NCBI GenBank assembly: GCA_046483065.1
Contig: JAWODW010000044.1
Coordinates: 124,001 to 188,000, forward strand
Direction of reading: 5' to 3'
DNA: 64,000 nucleotides
Source of the DNA: JAWVYT01 sp046483065
Lineage (GTDB): Bacteria > Gemmatimonadota > Gemmatimonadetes > Longimicrobiales > RSA9
Both the position numbers and the translations under genes were made by a program. Positions 32,622-40,803 of the stretch are shown here, piece after piece. The notes under the pieces are model-generated. The model was not told the origin of the DNA. It made no database searches and worked only from the letters and a program-made list of their open reading frames with translations. Positions within the stretch are counted from its first letter, which is position 1, and the number at the start of each line of letters is the position of its first letter.

Positions 32622-32651
32622 AACGTACCGGTGCGGCGGCCGGATGGTCAA
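32622..32651 (-). promoter_or_regulatory. Promoter of the riboswitch-btuFCD transcript
   Basis: On the minus strand TTGACC (32651-32646) and TACGTT (32627-32622) are 18 nt apart. The predicted start of transcription falls within a few bases of the riboswitch P1 helix at 32609. Confidence 0.6.
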
Positions 32652-32684
32652 CCGCGGGGGCGCGCTTCCGAGAGGGGCCGGGTG

Positions 32685-33974
32685 TCAGGCTCCGGCCGCC
32701 GCCGGGTCTGCCACGCTGCCGGTGTCGGGCGGGACCGTGTCGCGGACGGCGGTGTCGGTGGCGGTGGTCCGTCGGCCGACCCGTGGCGTCTGGGACGGAT
32801 TGGAGAGCTGGATGGTGGGCTGGATGTCGGGGATCGAGTCGAAGCCGGCGGTGGGGCGGGCCGGTGCGGCTGCGGGCTGCCGGGTCGCAGTCGGCTGGCG
32901 CCGGGCCGTCGGCTGCGGCGTCTCGCCCGGCGGCTCGGTGCTGCCCGTGCGGATGTCCGCGGTGTCGACGGCAGCGGGGGCTGTGCGGGGATCGCAGCGG
33001 TCCTCGAAGATCCCGCGCCAGCTGCCACCTTCACGGCCTACGGCCCGGAACCATGACGCGCCGGTGCCGAAGACCTCGAGGAGGATCTCGACGGTGCCGT
33101 CGTCGTCCCAGTCGAGGAAATCGATGACGCGGGGTGCGGCCTTCCCGCCGCTGTAGTCGGTGAACCCGACGAACGCGGGTTCGTAGCCGTCCTGGCCGCG
33201 CGGTGTGAAGACCACGAAGAGGGCGGCCCCGGTGTCGTCGCCGCCGAGCCCCAGGGAGTCGTCGACCAGGTAGGTGGCGGTGAACCCCGGATCGGGGCTG
33301 GCGGCCAGCGGGAACGGCTGGAGCTGGGCCCGGGCCGCGGCGATGTTCGGCACGGTGACGTCCCGCTCCCGGAGCATGTCGTCGGCGAGCATGTCGCTGA
33401 CCACCTCCATGCTGCGTGTCGGCTGCGACGTCTGATGGTCGCGGCTCCCGGGGGCCGCGGCGGCGCTCATGGCCAGAAACTCGGTCCCGGTATCGGCTTC
33501 GCCGGTCAGGTCCATGCTGCCGGTGGCCCGGGGGACGGGCCGGCAGACGGCGTCCACCGGGAGAGCGGCGGCGTCCACGGTCAGGGTGCCGACCCGCCGA
33601 CCCTGCCGGAAGAGGGCGAGGTCGGTGCCCGGCCCGAGGAATGCCTCGATGAAGCGAGCGCCGAAGGCCTCGATGTCGTCGCCGGGCTCGATGGGTCTCA
33701 GGCCGCCATCGGTAACGTGGGCCACGGGGATGACGGTGGGGCCTGCGCTGTCTCGGTGGACGTAGAAGAGGACGGGCTCTTCCGCGACCGGACTCGCGGG
33801 CTCGGCCTCGGCGGTGTCATCGGTCCGGGGAGGTGGGGGTACGACGCCGATGTCTATACCACCCCATTCCACGTTGTCGCAGCCCCCCACAGCGATTACC
33901 ATGAGGAGAACCGCGAGGCGGCAGGCCCTCTGGAAGGGCCGGAGACGGGTCGTTCTGGTCAGTGTCGCTCCCAC
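32685..33974 (-). CDS. Uncharacterised secreted lipoprotein
   Basis: A 429-residue protein with a signal peptide ending in lipobox VGGC. A proline- and acid-rich linker follows, then one globular region (about 60-330) with no family recognised. The text VIDFLDWDDDGTVEILLEVFG resembles a calcium-type DxDxDG loop like those of FG-GAP/VCBS-type repeats. The last 100 residues are a Pro/Thr/Arg-rich tail. Cys residues are few. Its 3' end is just upstream of the B12 riboswitch promoter. It starts 62 nt from, and divergent to, the flavin reductase gene. Confidence 0.7.
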   Translation of the reverse strand: MGATLTRTTRLRPFQRACRLAVLLMVIAVGGCDNVEWGGIDIGVVPPPPRTDDTAEAEPASPVAEEPVLFYVHRDSAGPTVIPVAHVTDGGLRPIEPGDDIEAFGARFIEAFLGPGTDLALFRQGRRVGTLTVDAAALPVDAVCRPVPRATGSMDLTGEADTGTEFLAMSAAAAPGSRDHQTSQPTRSMEVVSDMLADDMLRERDVTVPNIAAARAQLQPFPLAASPDPGFTATYLVDDSLGLGGDDTGAALFVVFTPRGQDGYEPAFVGFTDYSGGKAAPRVIDFLDWDDDGTVEILLEVFGTGASWFRAVGREGGSWRGIFEDRCDPRTAPAAVDTADIRTGSTEPPGETPQPTARRQPTATRQPAAAPARPTAGFDSIPDIQPTIQLSNPSQTPRVGRRTTATDTAVRDTVPPDTGSVADPAAAGA

Positions 33975-34036
33975 CCGCGGAAGGTAAAGGACCGCAGATC
34001 ACCGACGCAATGAGGGGAAGGCCGCACGAGACTTCC

Positions 34037-34513
34037 ATGGCCATTGAAGAAGCGGAATTCCGCAGAGTGCTCGGGCACTTCGCCACCGGTGTGGCGGTGC
34101 TGGCCGCACGGGCGGACGGGCCGCCGCGAGGGCTCACGGCCAACGCCATCGCGTCGGTGTCGCTGGAGCCGCCGCTCGTGCTGGTCTGCGTGGGGCGTAC
34201 CGCCGACACCCACGACGTGATCGTGGAGGCCGACGCCTTCGCCATCAGCGTGCTGCGGGAGGACGGCGAGGTGCTGGCTCGCCGGTTCGCCGACTACGAC
34301 GCGGACGTTCGGTTCGATGGCGTGGCGTACACCACGGCGGTGACGGGCGCGCCGATCCTCGAGGAGGCGCTGGCGTGGGTGGACTGCCGTCTCTGGGCCC
34401 GTTACGACGGGGGCGACCACACGATCTTCGTCGGCGAGGTGGTGGACGCCGACGCCGAGGACGGATCCCCGCTCACGTACTTCCGGGGCGGGTACGGCCG
34501 GATGGCACCCTGA
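34037..34513 (+). CDS. Flavin reductase-like (FMN-binding split barrel) protein
   Basis: A 158-residue FMN-binding split-barrel protein of the flavin reductase family: EAEFRRVLGHFATGVAVLAAR, GLTANAIASVSLEPPLVLVCVG and a closing Y-R/G-G-Y segment are typical. These enzymes reduce FMN with NAD(P)H for a partner monooxygenase. The ATG at 34037 is preferred because homology starts there; other in-frame starts at 34010 and 33962 add unrelated residues. The stop overlaps the next start by one base (TGATG), so the membrane-SDR fusion is in the same operon. Confidence 0.85.
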   Translation: MAIEEAEFRRVLGHFATGVAVLAARADGPPRGLTANAIASVSLEPPLVLVCVGRTADTHDVIVEADAFAISVLREDGEVLARRFADYDADVRFDGVAYTTAVTGAPILEEALAWVDCRLWARYDGGDHTIFVGEVVDADAEDGSPLTYFRGGYGRMAP

Positions 34514-35838
34514 TGGCGAAGACGCGGACGTGGCCCCGGGGCGTGGCGGCGTTCGGCGCCGGGTTGGCGCTCGGCGCGGGCTCCCTGGCGGCCGGGGCGC
34601 TGCTCCTGTACGGCGACGACGGGTTCCTCTCTGCCGCCGGGCTCCTGATGGCCGTCGCGGTGGGCGCCGTGACCGCCGGGCTCTGGGTCGGCGCGCCGGA
34701 TCGGTCCGTGCCCGGGCACCGGCGGGTGCTGGGCCGGTGGATGTTCGCCATCGGGGCCATGGTGGTGGCGTCATTCGTCGCCACGTTCTGGCTCCGGTCG
34801 CCGACGCTCCAGGCCAGCCGGTGGGGCCCCCCGGTGGCCGTGGCGCTGCTGCTTGCGGAGCCGGCCTACGCCATTGGCGCACTCCTGGCGGGGCTGGAGG
34901 CGCGGCGCCGGGCGTGGCTGGGCGAGCGCTGGTTCGCCGTGCAGGCCGCCACCGGCGGGCCGCGAGCGCCGGGTGTGGCGGTCCCGGCCTTGCTGGGTAC
35001 TGCAACCGGGGTCGCGCTGGCCGCCGGCTGGCTGGTACCCGCGTTTCCGCCGGGACCGGTCTTCCTGGGGCTGGCGCTGCTGTTGACGCTGGCCGGGTCG
35101 CTGGAGATGGGCCTGGCCACAGAACCGAAGGAAGGGACCATGTCGGACCGTGTGGTGGTCGTGACGGGAGTGGGCGGCCGTGGCCAGGTGGGCTTTGCCG
35201 TGGCCGAGGCGTTCGTGGGGCAGGGTGCGCGGGTGGTGGTGACGGGCCGGACCGAGGAGGTGTCCGACCACGCCCGGGAGCTGGGCGACGACGTGGTGGG
35301 CGTGGTGGCGGACCTGGCGGACGCCGATGGCGCCGAGAAGGTGGTGGACGCCGTACGGGAGCGCTGGGGCCGGCTGGACGTACTGGTGAACGTGGCCGGC
35401 GGGCTCCACGTCATGAAGTCCGTGGCCGAGACCTCCCCGGACGCGTGGCAGGAGGAGGTGGACGCCAACGTGCGGACGACGTTCCTCATGACCCGGGCGG
35501 CGCTCCCGCTGCTCCGGGACGCGCAGGGCGCCATCGTGAATTTCGCGTCGCCGTCCGGGCTCCGGGCCACGAGCGGGATGGCCGCCTACAACGTGGGGAA
35601 GGCGGGTGTGGTGGCCTTGACCCGGTCCACGGCGCTGGAGGAGAAGGACAGTGGCGTGCGGGTGAACGCCATCGCGCCCGGCGTGGTCGACACGGTCCAG
35701 AACCGGGAGCAGATGGGTGAGGACGCCATGGACTGGGTGGAGCGGGAGGAGATCGCCCGGGCGGTCCTCTTCCTGGCCGGCCGCGCCGGCGCCGGCGTGA
35801 ACGGCGAGACGATCCGGGTCATGGGACGGCAGATCTGA
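34513..35838 (+). CDS. Membrane domain fused to a short-chain dehydrogenase/reductase
   Basis: One open frame of 441 residues. The first 200 residues contain about five hydrophobic segments and are not recognised. From residue 210 a complete SDR follows: nucleotide-binding VVTGVGGRGQVGFAVAEAF, NVAGG at the NNAG position, the active site SPSGLRATSGMAAYNVGKAG (Ser, Tyr-x3-Lys), and the C-terminal VNAIAPGVVDT. An ATG at 35140 with GAAGGAAGGG just upstream could start the SDR separately. So this is either a real membrane-anchored SDR or two genes whose intervening stop was lost. SDRs use NAD(P)H; the substrate is unknown. Confidence 0.75.
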   Translation: MAKTRTWPRGVAAFGAGLALGAGSLAAGALLLYGDDGFLSAAGLLMAVAVGAVTAGLWVGAPDRSVPGHRRVLGRWMFAIGAMVVASFVATFWLRSPTLQASRWGPPVAVALLLAEPAYAIGALLAGLEARRRAWLGERWFAVQAATGGPRAPGVAVPALLGTATGVALAAGWLVPAFPPGPVFLGLALLLTLAGSLEMGLATEPKEGTMSDRVVVVTGVGGRGQVGFAVAEAFVGQGARVVVTGRTEEVSDHARELGDDVVGVVADLADADGAEKVVDAVRERWGRLDVLVNVAGGLHVMKSVAETSPDAWQEEVDANVRTTFLMTRAALPLLRDAQGAIVNFASPSGLRATSGMAAYNVGKAGVVALTRSTALEEKDSGVRVNAIAPGVVDTVQNREQMGEDAMDWVEREEIARAVLFLAGRAGAGVNGETIRVMGRQI

Positions 35839-35917
35839 TGGAGCGGCGGATGGAGCGGCGAGACGGCCGGACCCGTCGGTCCCGGGGCGCCGATCGAGCC
35901 GTGGGAGCCGTCCCGAC

Positions 35918-37384
35918 GTGCTGATCGCCCACCTGGCCGATCTGCACCTCGGCTACCGGGCGTATCACCGGCTCGCGCCGGGCGGGACCAACCAGCGCGA
36001 GCAGGACGTGGCCGACGCCGTGGCCGCCGCCATCGACGGCGTGGTGGAGGCCGCGCCCGACCTGGTGCTGGTGGCCGGCGATGTCTTCCACACCGTCCGG
36101 CCGTCGAACAGCGCCATCATGGACGGGTTCCGCCAGTTCATGCGTCTGCGGGCCGGGCTGCCCGACGTGCCGGTGGTCATGATCGCCGGGAACCACGACT
36201 CGCCCCGGAGCGCGGACACCGGCAGCATCCTCCGGCTCCTGGCGGAGATCCCGGACGTCCACGTGGTGGACGACGGCGCCGCCTACGTCCGCCTCGAGGC
36301 CCTGGATGCATCCGTGCTCTGCCTCCCCCACGTCGCCCTCATGGGCGACGAGCCGCCGGTCATCGAGCCCGATCGGGACGCCGCAGCCAACGTGCTGATG
36401 CTCCACGGTACCGTCGCCGGTGCCGGGATCGACGAGGCGCTCCTGCGGATGGTGGAGTACGGTGGCGCACACCTGGACCGGTCCGAGCTCGACGAGGAGG
36501 TCTGGGACTACATCGCCCTGGGCCACTACCACAACGCGCTCCGTGTGGCGCCGAACCTCTGGTACGCCGGCGCCACGGAGCGGACGGCCACGAACATCTG
36601 GGCCGAGGCCGACACCCGGAAGGGCTGGGTACTGTATGACGCGGAGGCGCGGAGTGGGGAGTTCAGGGATATCCCGACCCGCGAGGTGGTCGATCTGCCG
36701 AGGTTCAGCGCGAGGAGGGGCGCGGAGGGCGCGGAGGGCGCGGAGGGCGCGGAGGGCGCGGAGGGCGCGGATTCGGACACCTGGCTCACCGCTGAGGAGA
36801 TTGACGGGCGGATCGCGGAGGCGGTGACGGATCTGCCGGGGGGTGTGGAGGGGAAGATTGTGCGACTGGTGATCACGGATGTGCCCCGGGACCTCTTCCG
36901 TGAGCTCGACCACCAGCAGATCCGGGCGCTGAAGGCCGAGGCGCTCCACTTCCACCTCGACGCCCGTCGCCCGGAGGTCCGGGAGCGGCTCATCACCGAG
37001 GAGGTCCGTCGCCGTACGCTGGAGGAGGAGCTGGAGGCGTTCCTCGAGGCGTGGGAGCCCACGACGCCCGGGATCGACCGGGAGCGGCTGCTGGAGGTGG
37101 GCGCCCGGTACCTGGCGGATACCGAGGACTGGCGGGAGGCCCTCGATCTGCCGCTGGAAGAGTCCAGCGATCAGAGTCCAGAGTCTGGAGATCAGGATCT
37201 GGCGTCGCTGCGACGTGCCGACCCTTCCGGTGAGGATGGGGATGGAGAGAATGAGGCGGAGCTACAGGTACAGGCCGAGGTAGAGGGAGACGGAGAGGAC
37301 GAAGCAGCGGGCCCGGCCGGAGGAGCCGACCCCACCCCCACCCCCAGCCCCACCCCCGGTACGAAGACGCCGGAGGCGTCATGA
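35918..37384 (+). CDS. sbcD: Exonuclease SbcD (Mre11-like nuclease subunit)
   Basis: Metallophosphoesterase nuclease that works with SbcC on double-strand ends and hairpins. It is 488 residues. Phosphoesterase motifs are complete: LADLHLGYR, AGDVFH, AGNHDS, MLHGT and ALGHYHNA. The GTG start has GGGAG upstream. Two oddities: a run of Gly-Ala-Glu from a 9-bp tandem repeat sits between the nuclease and capping domains (about residues 268-285), and the last 80 residues are acidic and proline-rich low complexity. The stop overlaps the sbcC ATG by 4 bp (ATGA). Confidence 0.95.
   Translation: MLIAHLADLHLGYRAYHRLAPGGTNQREQDVADAVAAAIDGVVEAAPDLVLVAGDVFHTVRPSNSAIMDGFRQFMRLRAGLPDVPVVMIAGNHDSPRSADTGSILRLLAEIPDVHVVDDGAAYVRLEALDASVLCLPHVALMGDEPPVIEPDRDAAANVLMLHGTVAGAGIDEALLRMVEYGGAHLDRSELDEEVWDYIALGHYHNALRVAPNLWYAGATERTATNIWAEADTRKGWVLYDAEARSGEFRDIPTREVVDLPRFSARRGAEGAEGAEGAEGAEGADSDTWLTAEEIDGRIAEAVTDLPGGVEGKIVRLVITDVPRDLFRELDHQQIRALKAEALHFHLDARRPEVRERLITEEVRRRTLEEELEAFLEAWEPTTPGIDRERLLEVGARYLADTEDWREALDLPLEESSDQSPESGDQDLASLRRADPSGEDGDGENEAELQVQAEVEGDGEDEAAGPAGGADPTPTPSPTPGTKTPEAS
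36721..36771. repeat. 9-bp tandem repeat inside sbcD
   Basis: Five full units of CGCGGAGGG (36721-36765) plus a partial sixth encode a Gly-Ala-Glu run. The unit is a relative of the intergenic GCGGAGACGCGGAGG repeat at 11733 and 56841. Confidence 0.88.
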
Positions 37385-39783
37385 GACTGGACCGCCTCAA
37401 GCTGACCAACTTCCGGCAGCACGCAGACACGGAGATCGATTTCGCCTCCGGCGTCACCGGTATCATCGGGCCGAACGGAGCGGGGAAGAGCACGCTGCTG
37501 GAGGCGGTGGCGTGGGCGATCTACGGGGCGCCGGCGGCCCGGGGCACCAACGAGACGATCCGTTTCGCACGGGCGGAGCCCCGGAGCACGGTGCGGGTAG
37601 AGCTGGAGTTCGGGCTGGTGGGGCACGACTACCGGGTGGTGCGTACGCTCACGGCGGCGGACGTGTACCTGGACGGCGACGAGCGACCGGTGGCCACCAG
37701 CATCCGGGGCGCCACCGACTACCTCCAGCAGCGGCTGGGGATGACGAAGGACGAGTTCTTCAACACGTACTTCACCGGCCAGAAGGAGCTCCAGTTCCTG
37801 GCCCAGATGGGCCCTACGGAGCGCGGCCGGTTCCTGGCCCAGGTCCTGGGCTACGAGCGGCTCCGGCTGGCGCAGGAGCGGGCGCGGGCCCGGCGGAACG
37901 ATCTGCGGCACGAGATCGACGGGCTGAAGCAGGCCATGGCCGACCCGTCGTCGCTCAGGGCGGAGCTGGAGGCGGCCCGGGGTCAGCGCGAGGAGGTACG
38001 GGAGAAGGTGGACGCGCTGCGGTCGTCGGAGGAGACGGCCCGGTCCGCGCTGGAGGAGGTGACGCCGAAGTGGGAGGCGATCCAGGCGTCGCAGGAGCGG
38101 GCGTCGAAGCTGGAGCACGAGCGGGAGATGGCGGTCCGTGAGGTCGAGGCCGCGAAGCGGGCGGTGGAGAAGGCCCGGGAGGAGCTGGCCTCGCTGGCCG
38201 GGGCCGAGAAGGAGCTGGAGGGGCTGCGGGAGGAGCTGGAGCCGCTGCCGTCGCTCACCGAGGAGGTCCGGGCGCTCGGGGCGCTGGCGCAGCAGCACGC
38301 CCGCCGCGAGCCGCTGGCCGCCCAGGTCGAGGAGCTGAAGAAGGAGCTGGCCGAGGGCGAGAAGCGGCTGGAGAAGCTCGGCCAGGCGCCGGAGTACGTG
38401 GAGCGGTTCCGGGGCGAGCTCGACGAGCTGAAGGCGTCGCTGGCCGAGGCCGAGCAGGCGGCGGAGCGGGAGCGCGACGCGTGGCAGCAGGACCGCCAGG
38501 AGGTCCGGACGCGGCTCCAGACGTACAAGGATCGGACGTCGGAGCTGCAGCAGCAGCTCGATCAGCTCCGGGACGCCGGCCCCGAGGGCACGTGCCCCAC
38601 GTGCGGCCGGCCGCTCCACGACCACTACAGCCAGGTGCTGACCGACCTGGAGGACGAGTGGGAGTCGCTGGTCCAGGACGGGAAGTGGCTGAAGAAGCGG
38701 GAGGGCCAGCTGGAGAAGAAGCCCGACGCGCTGGCCGAGGCGGAGCGGGCGCGGACGGAGCTCCAGGCCCGGATCGAGGACCGGCAGAAGAAGCTGAACC
38801 GGTCGGAGCAGGCGGTGGAGGAGGCCGGGAAGCTGACGAACGAGCTGGAGCGAAAGCGGGGCACGCTGGCGGCGAAGGAGAAGGAGCTGGCGGCGATCCC
38901 CGCCGACTACCGCCCGGAAATTCACGCGGCGAAGGAGAAGCGGCTGGAGGCGCTCCGGGAGGTGGAGCGGAGGGCCACGCGGCTGGAGGCGGCCGTGTCG
39001 CGGAAGCAGAAGCTGGAGGAGGAGCGGGCGGAGGCCGACGAGCGGCGAGCGGCGGCGGAGGAGCGGGGCACCGAGATCCGGGAGGAGCTGGAGTCGCTGG
39101 ACTTCGACCGGGAGCGGTTCGAGACGTTGAAGCGGGAGCACGAGGCAGCGGCCGCGGCCGTGCAGAAGACCGCGGTGGAGCTGACGGCGGCGCAGGGGCA
39201 GCTGGAGCGGGCCGAGGACCGGCTGGCGGCGGCGGAGAAGGGCCGGGCGCGGTACGAGGAGCAGAAGGAGTCCCTCGACGCCATGGAGACCGAGCGCCGG
39301 CTCAACACCGAGCTCGACGCGGCGTTCAACCAGCTCCGGGTGGACCTGAACGCACGGGTCCGGCCGGAGCTGAGCGAGCTGGCCAGCGCGTTCCTCACCG
39401 ACATCACCGCGGGCCGCTACACGGCGCTGGAGATTGACGAGAGCTACAATGTGCTGGTGCTGGACGAGGGCGAGGAGAAGCCCGTGATCAGTGGCGGGGA
39501 AGAAGACATCGCGAACCTGGTCCTGCGGCTGGCCATCAGCCAGATGATCGCCGAGCGGGCCGGCCACCCGCTGAACGCGCTGATCCTCGATGAGGTGTTC
39601 GGCGGGCTCGATGTGGCCCGGCGCGACAACGTGATCCAGCTCCTGCACGGGCTGACGGGGCGGTTCGAGCAGGTTATCCTGATCACGCACATCGAGTCGA
39701 TCCGGGAGGGGCTCGACAACGTGGTGCGGTGCAGCTTCGACGAGCGAACGGGGGCGAGCGTGGTCACGCCGTTGACGGTGTGA
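37381..39783 (+). CDS. sbcC: Exonuclease SbcC (Rad50-like SMC ATPase)
   Basis: ATPase partner of SbcD, 800 residues. N-terminal Walker A GPNGAGKSTLLEA (about 30-42) and Q-loop TGQKELQFL are present. Two long coiled coils (about 180-400 and 430-640) flank the zinc hook CPTCGRPL (about 402). The C-terminal lobe has the signature ISGGEEDIANLVLRLAISQ and Walker B ALILDEVFGGLD. The size is shorter than E. coli SbcC (about 1050) because the coiled coils are shorter, as in many non-proteobacterial homologues. A copy of the dispersed 3'-end repeat begins 35 nt downstream. Confidence 0.96.
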   Translation: MRLDRLKLTNFRQHADTEIDFASGVTGIIGPNGAGKSTLLEAVAWAIYGAPAARGTNETIRFARAEPRSTVRVELEFGLVGHDYRVVRTLTAADVYLDGDERPVATSIRGATDYLQQRLGMTKDEFFNTYFTGQKELQFLAQMGPTERGRFLAQVLGYERLRLAQERARARRNDLRHEIDGLKQAMADPSSLRAELEAARGQREEVREKVDALRSSEETARSALEEVTPKWEAIQASQERASKLEHEREMAVREVEAAKRAVEKAREELASLAGAEKELEGLREELEPLPSLTEEVRALGALAQQHARREPLAAQVEELKKELAEGEKRLEKLGQAPEYVERFRGELDELKASLAEAEQAAERERDAWQQDRQEVRTRLQTYKDRTSELQQQLDQLRDAGPEGTCPTCGRPLHDHYSQVLTDLEDEWESLVQDGKWLKKREGQLEKKPDALAEAERARTELQARIEDRQKKLNRSEQAVEEAGKLTNELERKRGTLAAKEKELAAIPADYRPEIHAAKEKRLEALREVERRATRLEAAVSRKQKLEEERAEADERRAAAEERGTEIREELESLDFDRERFETLKREHEAAAAAVQKTAVELTAAQGQLERAEDRLAAAEKGRARYEEQKESLDAMETERRLNTELDAAFNQLRVDLNARVRPELSELASAFLTDITAGRYTALEIDESYNVLVLDEGEEKPVISGGEEDIANLVLRLAISQMIAERAGHPLNALILDEVFGGLDVARRDNVIQLLHGLTGRFEQVILITHIESIREGLDNVVRCSFDERTGASVVTPLTV

Positions 39784-40219
39784 CCACAGAGCTGAGATCT
39801 GAGAGTTGAGATCTGAGTGGTTCGCGGCTGGGCCGGGTCCAGGGACTCGGCGACGGGGCTCGCGGCGGGGGTGCACGGTGGGGTCCAGGCTTCGAGGCTC
39901 GGCAGCGTTCCTCAACTTCGACTACCCGTCACGAAGGGCTCGACGGTTCGAAGGGCTCGAAGGGGAGGGGCGGAGATTTCCCCCGGATCGTGCGCGGGCG
40001 GCCGTGCCCAACCCGACTCGATGGTGGGGTTGCCGGCTGGCTTCGGGATTCGCGAAGAAGTTCGAGTTGGCCGGCTTCGAGTTCTTCGTGGTTCTTCGAA
40101 CACTTCGTGACAGACGTTTCCTCGAAGATGCTGACGCCGGGAAGGTTGCCGGGGCCGCGAAGATGGGAGAAGTTGGACGCGGTTGGACGATGTTCGACGC
40201 AGTTTCGACGGATACAGCC
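39784..40219 (+). repeat. Non-coding region with a diverged 3'-end element (copy D)
   Basis: The first 35 nt contain two copies of TGAGATCTGAG. At 39819 a diverged copy of the dispersed element begins (GGTTCGCGGCTGGGCCGG), running to about 39880. The remainder holds many TTCGA/TCGAA words (40030-40140) that could fold into hairpins. An open frame crosses the region into the thioredoxin-like gene but shows no protein-like sequence before about 40190. Confidence 0.55.
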
Positions 40220-40768
40220 ATGGCGATCGAATGGGGACGCGAGCTGGACGCAGCACTCGACGCGGGGCGGAAGGACCGGAAGGCGGTCTTCCTCTACTTC
40301 GCCAAGGACCCGTGACCGGAGTGCGCTCGGCTGGATGCCGAGGTGTTTTCCGATGACCGGGTGGTCGAGGCCGTCCGCGACCGGTTCGTAGCGCTGAAGC
40401 AGTTCCTGGGCGAGGACCGGGAGACGAGCCGTCGCTACCGGCCGTTCTGGACGCCCACCCTCTACTTCCTCGACCCCGATGGCCACGCGCTGGTCACCTG
40501 GCCGGGGCTCATCAACGCCGACGACATGCTCGCGCTCCTGGACTTCGGCGCGGCGCAGGTGGGGATGCGGCGGGGCCGGTTCAAGCCGGCGCTCGAGCTG
40601 CTCGAGGGGGTCGCCGAGGACTGGCCCGACTCGCCGCTGGCTCCGGAAGCGCTCTGGTGGGCCGGCAACCTCCGCTACGTCATGGAGGGTGGCCGAAGCG
40701 CGCTGGACGAGCTGCGGGCGGAGCTGATGGAGCGGTACCCGGAGAGTGCGGCGGCCCGGCGGGTCTGA
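40220..40768 (+). CDS. Thioredoxin-fold TPR-type protein with in-frame UGA: candidate selenoprotein (UxxC)
   Basis: Reading the UGA at 40313-40315 as selenocysteine gives one 182-residue protein. Residues 1-110 are a thioredoxin-like domain: MAIEWGRELDAALDAGRKDRK, strand AVFLYF, then AKDP-U32-P-E-C35-ARLDAEVF, and the cis-proline segment FWTPTLYFLDPDG. Residues 115-180 are a helical TPR-like tail (RGRFKPALELLEGVAEDWPDSP ... YPESAAARRV). In related thioredoxin/TPR proteins this site is CxxC (NPxCxxC-type), so the UGA replaces exactly the first redox cysteine. A hairpin with the right spacing follows. The start could also be the ATG at 40190. Alternative: a nonsense mutation in a dying gene, but both halves are otherwise intact. 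SelA/B/C/D lie outside the window. Confidence 0.7.
40326..40342 (+). promoter_or_regulatory. Candidate bacterial SECIS hairpin
   Basis: CTCGGC (40326-40331) and GCCGAG (40337-40342) pair over 6 bp around the 5-nt loop TGGAT. The loop begins 16 nt after the UGA and has G in its second position. Both agree with the published bacterial SECIS pattern (loop 16-37 nt after UGA, a G among its first two bases). CCGG at 40316 and 40357 could add an outer pairing. Confidence 0.6.
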
Positions 40769-40803
40769 GCCGATGTCGAGGTGCCTGCGAAAGTTCGTAC
40801 GTG

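Noticed and set aside
39806..40189. Open frame running into the thioredoxin-like gene
   Set aside because: The translated text is arginine-rich and overlaps a dispersed repeat copy; homology begins only near 40190-40220.
40313..40315. UGA as a simple nonsense mutation or sequencing error
   Set aside because: Considered the main alternative, but the position exactly on the redox Cys, the intact second half and the hairpin at the right distance favour recoding; kept as a refutation test instead.
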